From assembly GCF_013375555.1 (NCBI RefSeq), contig NZ_JABXWB010000001.1:2678501-2742500 (forward strand): a DNA stretch of 64,000 nucleotides, given 5' to 3'. Numbering within the stretch: the stretch's first letter is position 1; each line of letters opens with the position of its first letter. Made by a program: the position numbers and the translations under genes. The notes under the pieces were generated by a model. The model did no database searches and was not told the DNA's origin. It saw only the letters and a program-made list of their open reading frames with translations. The stretch is from Sphingobium sp. EM0848 (lineage in GTDB: Bacteria > Pseudomonadota > Alphaproteobacteria > Sphingomonadales > Sphingomonadaceae). Shown here one piece after another: positions 7,289-13,981 of the stretch.

Positions 7289-7745
7289 GGCCGGTTCCTC
7301 GCCCAGCGGCGAGGCGGCGCATTTCCGGGCATTGGAGAATCTCTATCGGTCCGCGCCGATCAACCGCCTGTTCCGGTCGGAACTCACCATCACCGAGGAA
7401 GGCCGGTCGGTCATCCATTTCGATGTGGATGAGACGCAGTTCCATGCCGCCGGCGCGGTCCATGGCACCGTTTATTTCAAGATGCTGGACGATGCGGCCT
7501 TCTACGCCGCGAACAGCCTGGTCAATGATCGGTTCCTGCTGACCACCAGCTTCAACCTGCTCTTCACCCGCCCGATCGGGCCGGGCCGGATCCGCGCCGA
7601 GGGGCGGTGGATCAGCGGCAAGCGGCGCGTCTATGTGGCCGAGGCCAGCCTGATCGATGAGGAGGGGGAAGAAGTCGGGCGCGGCACCGGCACCTTCATG
7701 CGCTCGCAATTCCCGCTATCCTCGCTGCCGGGCTATGCCGCCTGA
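7275..7745 (+). CDS. PaaI-like hotdog-fold thioesterase
   Basis: The roughly 156-residue product looks like a PaaI/YigI-type hotdog-fold acyl-CoA thioesterase. The signs are HAAGAVHGTVYFKMLDDAAFYAA (about residues 57-79), where the HG..YFKMLDDA segment is the helix bearing the catalytic acidic residue, and the strand rich in FNLLFTRPIGPGRIRAEG that follows. I place the start at the GTG at 7275, overlapping the ptsN stop, because residues upstream of it are low-quality Arg-rich shadow. The true substrate is unknown. It overlaps the following DUF1491 gene by 11 bases, suggesting a ptsN-thioesterase-DUF1491 operon. Confidence 0.82.
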   Translation: MTRLEAGSSPSGEAAHFRALENLYRSAPINRLFRSELTITEEGRSVIHFDVDETQFHAAGAVHGTVYFKMLDDAAFYAANSLVNDRFLLTTSFNLLFTRPIGPGRIRAEGRWISGKRRVYVAEASLIDEEGEEVGRGTGTFMRSQFPLSSLPGYAA

Positions 7746-8088
7746 CTCACTGAGCACGCCCCGGCTGACCAGCGCGATGCTGGTCGGCATATTGGTACGG
7801 CGCAGCGCGGCCGAAGGCGGTTTTGCGACGATACTGGTCAAAGGCGATGAGATCAGTGGCGTCATTCTGGTTCAAGCGCTTGAAAAAGGGCGGGAACTGG
7901 GATTGTATGAGCGTGTTTTCGACTTTGCGGGCAGTTATCGCATGGTGCGATGCGGCCCGGACCCGAATGAGGGTGCGGAAGCGCTCTCCCAATATCTGGC
8001 GCGTCGCCGCCGTTCGGACCCCGATCTGTGGGTTATCGAGCTTGATATCGTGGATGCGCAACGGTTCGCCGCTGAAACGATCTGTTGA
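7735..8088 (+). CDS. DUF1491-family protein
   Basis: A 117-residue cytoplasmic protein without known function that matches my memory of the DUF1491 family of alphaproteobacteria: RLTSAMLVGILVRRSAAEGGFATILVKGD at the start, then GVILVQAL, and a C-terminal DPDLWVIELDI motif. I start it at the ATG at 7735, within the end of the thioesterase gene. An upstream in-frame ATG at 7657 lies inside that gene and is less likely. No signal peptide or membrane segment is seen. The overlap points to co-transcription with the thioesterase. Confidence 0.78.
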   Translation: MPPDSLSTPRLTSAMLVGILVRRSAAEGGFATILVKGDEISGVILVQALEKGRELGLYERVFDFAGSYRMVRCGPDPNEGAEALSQYLARRRRSDPDLWVIELDIVDAQRFAAETIC

Positions 8089-8265
8089 TCGTTGACTCAT
8101 TTTCCACGCGCGGGCACAGGCCTTCGACGCTTTCAACGCGCAGGTTGCCAGTTTCGTCCATGGGGGGCGGATGCAGGTAAACACGCAGACGGGGGGCGGC
8201 CGGACGTCGTGTTGATTTGGGGTATTTGACGTTCCCGGCCAAGAACCGCACGATTTTGAGCTGTA

Positions 8266-8913
8266 ATGAGTTTTCGTCTGAAAGCTGCGATCATCGCGGC
8301 ATTTGCCCTTTCCGCCACTGCGGCGGTTACTGCGGCCGACAGGTCGAGCGCCAGTGAGGCTGCTCCGTCGGTCACGTCCCTTCCGGGGACTTCGGAGTTC
8401 GCAGCTCCCTCGGCCGGTTCGAAGCCCGCCGTCAATTTCGCCGCGCCGCGCGAAGTCGCGCAGCCGCTGGCTCCTCTTTCCAACAGCGACGATGTGAAGG
8501 CCGACAACCTGGCCGCTCTCGTGGACGCGCAGGGCGTGCCCGAGGATGTGGAAGGTGACATGAAGTGCCTGGCCGGCGCTGTCTATTTCGAATCCAAGGG
8601 CGAAAGCCTGGAAGGTCAGCTGGCTGTTGCCCGCGTTATCATCAACCGCGCCAATTCGGGTCGTTTCGCTGACAGCCTGTGCGGCGTGGTGTACCAGCCG
8701 GGTCAGTTCAGTTTCGTCCGCGGCGGCAGCATGCCGTCGATCCACATGTCGAGCCACAGCTGGCGCGAAGCCGTCGCCATCGCCCAGATCGCGATGGACG
8801 ACAGCTGGAACAGCAAGGCCGAGGGTGCGCTCTATTTCCACGCTCGCCGCGTTTCGCCGGGCTGGGGCAAGCGTCAGCTCGCCGCCATCGACAATCATAT
8901 CTTCTATCGCTGA
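8266..8913 (+). CDS. cell wall hydrolase, SleB/CwlJ family (Hydrolase_2), secreted
   Basis: The 215-residue product has a Sec signal peptide (residues 1-24, MSFRLKAAIIAAFALSATAA...), an Ala/Pro/Ser-rich linker to about residue 85, and a SleB/CwlJ-type lytic domain thereafter. Domain marks are KCLAGAVYFESKGESLEGQLAVARVIINR, with the catalytic Glu in YFES(K)GE, then QFSFVRGGS and ALYFHA. Such enzymes hydrolyse peptidoglycan in the periplasm; in sphingomonads they are common and not tied to spores. A good intrinsic terminator follows (8951-8995), so the gene is probably a monocistron. Confidence 0.9.
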   Translation: MSFRLKAAIIAAFALSATAAVTAADRSSASEAAPSVTSLPGTSEFAAPSAGSKPAVNFAAPREVAQPLAPLSNSDDVKADNLAALVDAQGVPEDVEGDMKCLAGAVYFESKGESLEGQLAVARVIINRANSGRFADSLCGVVYQPGQFSFVRGGSMPSIHMSSHSWREAVAIAQIAMDDSWNSKAEGALYFHARRVSPGWGKRQLAAIDNHIFYR

Positions 8914-8950
8914 GATACGCTTTTCACGCCTGGCGTGAAGGGGGTGAAGC

Positions 8951-8995
8951 AGGGTCGGTTCGGGATTATCCTGAATCGGCCCTTTCTTTTTGTTT
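8951..8995 (+). terminator. intrinsic terminator after the SleB-family hydrolase gene
   Basis: A 14-base-pair stem (8951-8964 with 8970-8983, four G-U pairs, loop ATTAT) is followed by a T-rich tract, TTCTTTTTGTTT. The T tract runs into the proposed LexA box of mmcB. Confidence 0.8.
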
Positions 8996-9006
8996 CCTAT
9001 TTGTTC
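8992..9006 (+). promoter_or_regulatory. candidate LexA (SOS) box upstream of mmcB
   Basis: GTTT-N7-GTTC at 8992-9006 differs by one base from the alphaproteobacterial LexA operator GTTC-N7-GTTC. It ends 13 bases before the mmcB ATG, and mmcB is LexA-regulated in Caulobacter. The site was found by eye; no position weight matrix was applied. Confidence 0.55.
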
Positions 9007-9019
9007 TAAAGTCGCGATC

Positions 9020-9511
9020 ATGACTTCAGATATCGATAGCTGCTCGCCCTTGACCGACGGTACAGCGCTGGCGGTGGCGCGGGGAACGCTGCGCCTTTTC
9101 TTCCGCCACGACATGAGCGGGATTTTGGAAGTGCCGCTGCCCAATGGCCGCCGCGCCGACATCATGGCGCTGGATGGGGCCGGGCGCATCACCATCGTTG
9201 AAATCAAATGCAGCCGCGCCGACCTGTTGGGTGACATGAAATGGCCGGATTATTTCGACTATTGCGACCGGTATTTCTGGGCGGTGCCGTCCGGTTTCGA
9301 CCTGTCGCTGTTTGACAGCGAGGCGCTATGGCCGGGCCGGACCGGGCTGATCGTGGCGGATCAATATGATGCGGAATTGGTGCGGCCGGCGCCGATGGAG
9401 CCACTGGCTGCGGCGCGGCGCAAGGCGGAAACGCTGCGCTTCGCCCGGCGTGCAGCGCGACGGCTGACGGCGCTGGCGGACCCGGATCATGCAGCGGAAC
9501 TGGGGTGGTGA
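9020..9511 (+). CDS. mmcB: MmcB-family DNA repair protein (putative nuclease)
   Basis: MmcB proteins form a small alphaproteobacterial family with a restriction-endonuclease-like core, needed for resistance to DNA damage such as mitomycin C. The 163-residue sequence has the PD-(D/E)xK-like arrangement: GRRADIMALDG near residue 46 followed by ITIVEIKCSRADLLGDMKWPDYFDYCDRYFW, where the E-x-K of VEIK supplies catalytic residues. The ATG at 9020 is preferred over one at 8990, which lies in the upstream terminator's T tract. A GTTT-N7-GTTC motif just upstream suggests SOS control. It converges with the ankyrin gene. Confidence 0.88.
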   Translation: MTSDIDSCSPLTDGTALAVARGTLRLFFRHDMSGILEVPLPNGRRADIMALDGAGRITIVEIKCSRADLLGDMKWPDYFDYCDRYFWAVPSGFDLSLFDSEALWPGRTGLIVADQYDAELVRPAPMEPLAAARRKAETLRFARRAARRLTALADPDHAAELGW

Positions 9512-9517
9512 TGGAAA

Positions 9518-9547
9518 GCGCGCTGCGTTTCATCCAACGCAGCGTGC
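9518..9547. terminator. hairpin between convergent mmcB and ankyrin gene
   Basis: A 12-base-pair stem (9518-9529 with 9536-9547, one G-U pair) with a six-base loop lies between the two convergent stop codons. No T-run follows, so it could end transcripts or protect 3' ends in both directions. Confidence 0.55.
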
Positions 9548-9558
9548 CCTAAGGGAAA

Positions 9559-10182
9559 TCAGAACACCGGGCCCTGCACCGGTCCTTTCGGCGCGGCGGT
9601 GCTTTTCGCCGCGTTCAGCGCTTCGACGAGACCCGGTGTACGGCCGTCACGCTCGGCATAATCCCGCGCGGACATGCCCGCGATGGTGTCGCGCTTGTCG
9701 GGGTTGGCGCCCTGCGCCACGAGCAGGCGGACCAGACCGACATCCCGCAATTGCACCGCGCGGATCAGGGGAGTCTCGCCGCTGCCATTGGGCTTGTCCA
9801 CCTGCGCATTATAGGTGAGCAGGCTGCGCACCCCTTCCTCGAACCGGGCCTGCACCGCGTCCATCAGCGGCGTGTTGCCGTTGTTGTCGGTCAGGTTCGG
9901 ATTGGCGCCCTTGGCCAGCAGGAAGGTCAGCCAGCTATTGTCACGCTTGGCCACGACCAGGTGCAGGGCGGTGTCGCCCGTGCTCACGTCGCGGCTGTTG
10001 ATGACGGTGGAGCCGGGCTTCTGGATCATGTCGGTCACTTTCTGCCCGTCGGCATCCTTGACCGCCTTCAGAAAGTTGTAATTGTCCGAAAATTGCGCCT
10101 GCGCCGCGACCGGTGCAAGCAGCGCCAATGCCAGAGCGGCGGCACGGCCAACGCCCATCCAAGCCGGAAAACGTCCTGTCAT
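9559..10182 (-). CDS. periplasmic ankyrin-repeat protein
   Basis: The product (207 residues from the ATG at 10182; an alternative ATG at 10212 adds ten) has a signal peptide ending near VAAQAQF and then about four ankyrin repeats. Repeat marks are GDTALHLVVAKRDNSWLTFLLAKGANPNL, GNTPLMDAVQARFEEGVRSLL, GETPLIRAVQLRDVGLVRLLVAQGANPDKRD and ARDYAERDG. It should be exported to the periplasm, where such proteins serve as protein-binding scaffolds; the partner is unknown. It is divergent from the SCO1 gene and convergent with mmcB. Confidence 0.85.
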   Translation of the reverse strand: MTGRFPAWMGVGRAAALALALLAPVAAQAQFSDNYNFLKAVKDADGQKVTDMIQKPGSTVINSRDVSTGDTALHLVVAKRDNSWLTFLLAKGANPNLTDNNGNTPLMDAVQARFEEGVRSLLTYNAQVDKPNGSGETPLIRAVQLRDVGLVRLLVAQGANPDKRDTIAGMSARDYAERDGRTPGLVEALNAAKSTAAPKGPVQGPVF

Positions 10183-10245
10183 AATCTTCAAAAGCCCCGT
10201 TGGGATTTGCAAATCGGGCCATAGCAGGGCATGGCTGGCGGCGCC

Positions 10246-10884
10246 ATGAACAAAGCGCTGATTTCGCTCGCCCTGCCGCTGACTGCCCTGCTGGCGGCTT
10301 GTAATATGGGGACGGGGGGCAATGCATCAAGCGGGGAAAGCATCCCCGGCGATCTGCACGGAGCGGCGATCGGCGGGCCCTTTACCCTGACCGATCAGGA
10401 CGGGAAGAAGGTCCGCTGGGAGGATTTCAAGGGCAAATACCGGATGGTCTATTTCGGCTATACCTATTGCCCCGATGTCTGCCCGGTCGATTTGCAGCGG
10501 ATCATGCAGGGTTTTTCGAAGTTCGAGAAGGACAGGCCCACGCTGGCGGCCAAGGTCCAGCCGATCTTCATCAGCGTCGATCCGGACCGGGATACGCCCG
10601 CGGTGTTGAAAACCTATGTCGCGGCTTTCCATCCCCGGCTGATCGGGCTGACCGGCACGCCGGATGAGATCGCCAAGGTGGCAAAGGATTTCGTCGTGCT
10701 CTACAATAAGGAAGAGACGAAAGGCGCGAGCGGCTATCTGGTCAGCCACAGCCGGACGCCCTATCTCTTCGGGGCCGATGGCGCGCCGGTTGCGCTGGTG
10801 CCGGTGGACGATCCGGGGACGCCGGATGTGGATGAGGGCGATCCCGCCAAGGTGACCGCCTTCCTCGAAAAATGGGTGAAGTGA
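10246..10884 (+). CDS. SCO1/SenC/PrrC-family lipoprotein (copper chaperone / thiol-disulfide protein)
   Basis: SCO proteins deliver copper to the CuA centre of cytochrome c oxidase or act as thioredoxin-like reductases at the membrane. The product has a lipobox LLAACNM (acylated Cys about residue 20), so it is a lipoprotein. The copper site is complete: CPDVC (Cys-x3-Cys near residue 77) in YFGYTYCPDVCP, and the conserved distal His in LVSHSRTPYLF. The start at 10246 gives a compact signal sequence; an in-frame ATG at 10231 is possible. No oxidase genes lie nearby. The next gene begins three bases after the stop. Confidence 0.92.
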   Translation: MNKALISLALPLTALLAACNMGTGGNASSGESIPGDLHGAAIGGPFTLTDQDGKKVRWEDFKGKYRMVYFGYTYCPDVCPVDLQRIMQGFSKFEKDRPTLAAKVQPIFISVDPDRDTPAVLKTYVAAFHPRLIGLTGTPDEIAKVAKDFVVLYNKEETKGASGYLVSHSRTPYLFGADGAPVALVPVDDPGTPDVDEGDPAKVTAFLEKWVK

Positions 10885-10887
10885 CGG

Positions 10888-11313
10888 TTGGACTTCTGGG
10901 AAAAACCCCTCGACAAGCTGGACCGCGCCGAATGGGAAGCGCTGTGCGACGGTTGCGGCAAATGCTGCCTGCACAAGGCTGAGGATGAGGATACGGGGCA
11001 TATCTACCCCACCAATGTCGCTTGCCGGCTGCTCGACCGGCATAGCGGACAGTGCACCAACTATAAGGAGCGCCGCCGCTTCGTACCCGATTGCGTGCGC
11101 CTGACGCCCGCCAAGGTGAAGACGATCGGCTGGCTGCCGCGCACCTGCGCCTATCGGCTGCGGGGCGAGGGGCAACCGCTGCCGGAATGGCATTATCTGA
11201 TCTGCGGCGACCGGGAAGCCGTGCATCGGGCACAGGAGTCCGTGCGCGGCTGGACCGTGGCCGAAGCCGATGCCGGGGACTGGGAAAACCATCTTGTCGA
11301 CAGAGAAATCTGA
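10888..11313 (+). CDS. YcgN/UPF0260-family cysteine-cluster protein
   Basis: The 141-residue protein belongs to the YkgJ/YcgN type, small proteins with a conserved cysteine cluster thought to bind a metal or iron-sulfur centre; the reaction is unknown. It shows WEALCDGCGKCCLHK (four Cys near residues 20-27), NVACRLLD, GQCTNY, VPDCVRL, RTCAYRL and LICGD, altogether nine or so Cys. The start is a TTG at 10888, directly after the SCO1 stop. The tight link to SCO1 hints at metal biology but is not proof. It overlaps the next gene. Confidence 0.85.
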   Translation: MDFWEKPLDKLDRAEWEALCDGCGKCCLHKAEDEDTGHIYPTNVACRLLDRHSGQCTNYKERRRFVPDCVRLTPAKVKTIGWLPRTCAYRLRGEGQPLPEWHYLICGDREAVHRAQESVRGWTVAEADAGDWENHLVDREI

Positions 11314-12004
11314 CGCCGTCCTGGTTGTCGACGGCGTTGCCGTTCCGGTGCGGATACGCCGGTCGGCGCGGGCGAAGGCCTATCGGCTGTCGCTGGATCA
11401 TGCGCGGGGGGAGTTGCGTCTCTCGCTGCCGACGCGGGCGAATCTGACACGGGCGCTCGGTTGGGTGCAGGAGCATGAGGGCTGGGTCCGCTCGCAAATG
11501 GCGCGGCAACCGGCGCAGGTGATGCTTGACGACGGCGCCGTCTTTCCGCTGGAGGGGCGGGAGGTGCGCATCTGCTGGGTCGATGGCGCTTCGCGCACGA
11601 TCCGGCTGGAGGGCGATCGGCTTCTGCTGGGCGGTGCGGCGGAATCGGTGGGGCCGCGTGTGGTGCGTTGGCTGAAAATGCGGGCGAAGGCGGTGCTGGA
11701 GACCGAGAGTCATGAGATGGCGCGCGACAATGGGCTGATCGTGGCGTCGGTCGGCATTGGCGATCCGCGCAGCCGCTGGGCGAGCTGCGCTTCCAGCGGC
11801 GCGATCCGCTATAGCTGGCGGCTGATCCTTTGCCCGCCGGAGGTGCGCCGGGCGACTGTGGCGCATGAACTGGCGCATTTGCTGCATATGGACCACAGCC
11901 CGGCCTTTCACGCGGCGCACAAGCGGATTTTGGGGGAAGATCCCAAACCCGCGCGGGCGTGGCTGCGCGCCCATGGAACGGCGCTGCATCGTTTTGCGGG
12001 CTGA
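11270..12004 (+). CDS. YgjP/SprT-like zinc metallopeptidase (DUF45, M48-type)
   Basis: The product has the DUF45/YgjP architecture: an N-terminal beta-rich part (RIRRSARAKAYRLSLDHARGELRLSLP) and a C-terminal metallopeptidase domain with HELAHLLHMDHSPAF (HExxH zinc motif, third ligand His nearby) around residues 205-219. SRWASC precedes it, as in relatives. A cytoplasmic housekeeping protease role is assumed from the family; substrates are unknown. The ATG at 11270 overlaps the YcgN-like gene by 44 bases; a TTG at 11294 is an alternative start that would shorten the overlap. A small hypothetical gene follows after three bases. Confidence 0.87.
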   Translation: MPGTGKTILSTEKSDAVLVVDGVAVPVRIRRSARAKAYRLSLDHARGELRLSLPTRANLTRALGWVQEHEGWVRSQMARQPAQVMLDDGAVFPLEGREVRICWVDGASRTIRLEGDRLLLGGAAESVGPRVVRWLKMRAKAVLETESHEMARDNGLIVASVGIGDPRSRWASCASSGAIRYSWRLILCPPEVRRATVAHELAHLLHMDHSPAFHAAHKRILGEDPKPARAWLRAHGTALHRFAG

Positions 12005-12007
12005 GAT

Positions 12008-12268
12008 ATGGGCAGGAAAAAGCGCTATCTGACGGCGACGATGCCGGATGGTTATGTGAAGACCATCGGCCCGACGGCCGATCCCTTCACCCATTATTGG
12101 CGGATCGTCGCCGAGCTGGAAAATGGCAAGACCGAGATATTCTGGGGTCATACGCGGTCGCTGGCCGAAGCGAAGAAGAAACGGACCGCTGCGGAGGAAG
12201 GCGCCCGGATGCGCGGCTGGAAAAGCTATGCGTTCGAGATTGCGGAACTGGTCGAGATGCCCGTTTAA
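12008..12268 (+). CDS. small conserved-looking hypothetical protein
   Basis: I do not recognise a named family. The 86-residue protein is basic at the N-terminus (MGRKKRYLTATMPDGYVK), has a Trp/Tyr-rich middle (HYWRIVAEL, EIFWGHTRS) and a helical Lys/Ala-rich segment (SLAEAKKKRTAAEEGARMRG). There is no signal peptide or membrane segment. It follows the YgjP-like gene by three bases, with a normal coding bias, so I believe it is real. Its stop overlaps the convergent trhO stop by four bases (12265-12268). Confidence 0.6.
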   Translation: MGRKKRYLTATMPDGYVKTIGPTADPFTHYWRIVAELENGKTEIFWGHTRSLAEAKKKRTAAEEGARMRGWKSYAFEIAELVEMPV

Positions 12269-13101
12269 CCTTGCTTCCTGTGCGGCCAGACGCCCGACCC
12301 GTCAGCGGGACAGTGGTGGACGGCGTCGCGCGGATGCGGCAGGCCGCAGGCGCGGCAGGTGAGATAGTCGCCCGCTTTCAGCCCATGGCCCACGGCCACC
12401 CGCTCATCGAAGACATAGCAATCGCCCTGCCAGCGGCTGTCCGCTTCGGGCATTTCCTCCAGATAGCGCAGGATGCCGCCGCGCAGATGATAGACCTCTT
12501 CAAATCCGCGTGAACGGACCAGTGCGGTCGATTTCTCGCACCTTATGCCGCCGGTGCAGAACATGGCGATGCGCGGCTCGCGCCCCTCTTCGCGCAGTTT
12601 GTCGGCAAAATCGTCGAACCAAGCGGGGAAATCGCGGAAGGAGCGGGTGCCGGGATCGATCGCGCCCTGGAAGCTGCCGACCGACACTTCATAGGCATTG
12701 CGCGTGTCGATGATCACCGTGTCGGGATCGGCGATCAGTTCGTTCCATGCGGCGGGATCGAGATAGGCGCCGGCCTGGTTCGCCGGATCGAGATCGCCTG
12801 CGCCCATGGTCACGATTTCTGCCTTCACCTTCACCTTCATCCGGGCGAAGGGGGCTTCATCGCTCTGGGCATATTTGACGTCGAGATCGGCGCAGCCGGG
12901 CAGGGTGCGGATATGTGTCAACAGGGCCGCAATGCCCGCCTCGCTCCCGGCGACCGTGCCGTTTATCCCTTCGCCCGCGACGATCAGCGTGCCGCAGGTG
13001 CCAAGGTCAGCGCAGAGCTGGCGCAGGTCGCGCGCGATCGCGTCGGGGTCTGGGAAGGGAGCAAAGCGGTAGAGCGCGGCAATGGTGAAGGGTTGGGCCA
13101 T
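12265..13101 (-). CDS. trhO: tRNA uridine(34) hydroxylase TrhO (rhodanese domain, YceA-type)
   Basis: TrhO hydroxylates U34 of tRNAs to 5-hydroxyuridine, the oxygen-dependent start of cmo5U/mo5U formation. The 278-residue protein has an acylphosphatase-like N-terminal half (ALYRFAPF.. to about 110) and a rhodanese domain (DTRNAYEVSVGSFQGAIDP) with the active-site Cys in MFCTGGIRCEKS. A C-terminal Cys cluster (CYVFDERV, CRACGLPH, VHHCPADG) may bind zinc. The ATG at 13101 is chosen because the further upstream open frame (to 13167) lacks homology-like content and would run into pdeM's start. Confidence 0.93.
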   Translation of the reverse strand: MAQPFTIAALYRFAPFPDPDAIARDLRQLCADLGTCGTLIVAGEGINGTVAGSEAGIAALLTHIRTLPGCADLDVKYAQSDEAPFARMKVKVKAEIVTMGAGDLDPANQAGAYLDPAAWNELIADPDTVIIDTRNAYEVSVGSFQGAIDPGTRSFRDFPAWFDDFADKLREEGREPRIAMFCTGGIRCEKSTALVRSRGFEEVYHLRGGILRYLEEMPEADSRWQGDCYVFDERVAVGHGLKAGDYLTCRACGLPHPRDAVHHCPADGSGVWPHRKQG

Positions 13102-13165
13102 GCGCGCCCCATAGCCTGTTGCCGCTCCTCTTGAAAGCGGGGAGCCAAGGGCGCATAGCCTCGCC

Positions 13166-13831
13166 ATGGTTCCCCTTTCGTTCGCAGGTCACGAGTTTCT
13201 GGCATTGCCCGAGGCGGCCTTGTTCTGGCCGGCGCAGGGCGCGCTGCTGGTGGCGGACCTGCATTTCGAAAAGGCGAGCTGGTATGCGCGCTTCGGCCAG
13301 TTCCTGCCGCCGCATGACAGCCGGGCGACGCTGGATATGATCGAGGCGCTGGTCGAGCGGACCGGCGCGCGGGCGGTCTGGTCGTTGGGGGACAGTTTTC
13401 ACGATGCCGATGGCGCGGCGCGGCTGGACCCGCAGGCAAGGGCGCGGCTGGAGGCCCTGACCGATCGGCTGGATTGGGTGTGGATCACTGGCAATCATGA
13501 CGTCGCTTTGGCGGAAACCCCGGGGGGCAGGCGTTGCACGGACATGCCGGTCGATGGCATCTGGCTGCGGCATGAGGCTGATCCGGTTGATTTCCGGCCG
13601 GAAATTTCGGGTCATTTCCATCCCAAGCTCCGCCTGTCGTTGCGCGGGCGACATGTATCGCGGCGTTGCTTTGTCGGATCGCGGACCAAGCTCATCCTTC
13701 CGGCGCTGGGGGCGCTGACGGGCGGACTGGATGCGGGACATGGGGAGATCCGGCGGATCATGGGACCGGACGCCATGGCATTGGTGCCGGTCGCGGACCG
13801 ATTGCTGCGTTTTCCGCTCAATCCGAAATGA
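13166..13831 (+). CDS. pdeM: ligase-associated DNA damage response nuclease PdeM (metallophosphoesterase)
   Basis: PdeM is the calcineurin-like nuclease of the ligase-associated DNA damage response (LADD) set that also holds a DEXH helicase, an exonuclease and an ATP-dependent DNA ligase. The 221-residue product has the full metal-binding series: DLHFEK, GDSFHD, GNHD and GHFHPK. The usual partners are not neighbours here; the helicase-like gene lies at 47.0 kb and no ligase or exonuclease is in the window. trhO runs the other way from nearby, so the two probably share an intergenic promoter region of about 65 bases. Confidence 0.88.
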   Translation: MVPLSFAGHEFLALPEAALFWPAQGALLVADLHFEKASWYARFGQFLPPHDSRATLDMIEALVERTGARAVWSLGDSFHDADGAARLDPQARARLEALTDRLDWVWITGNHDVALAETPGGRRCTDMPVDGIWLRHEADPVDFRPEISGHFHPKLRLSLRGRHVSRRCFVGSRTKLILPALGALTGGLDAGHGEIRRIMGPDAMALVPVADRLLRFPLNPK

Positions 13832-13981
13832 CCTTAGGGAAACGCTAATTTAAGCTGTTCCTGCTAGGCATTAAATACCGGAAAATGCAGGGCTATCTTG
13901 CCTTTGTGACGCCATGTCCGCATGATCCGGGAACATCCGACGCGTGGGGAAAATCGCGGGGATGAGGAGAGGGAGCGTAAT

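Noticed and set aside
8089..8265. Possible small gene before the SleB-family hydrolase
   Set aside because: Only a 13-codon frame with ATG at 8171 and an antisense shadow; probably the hydrolase promoter region.
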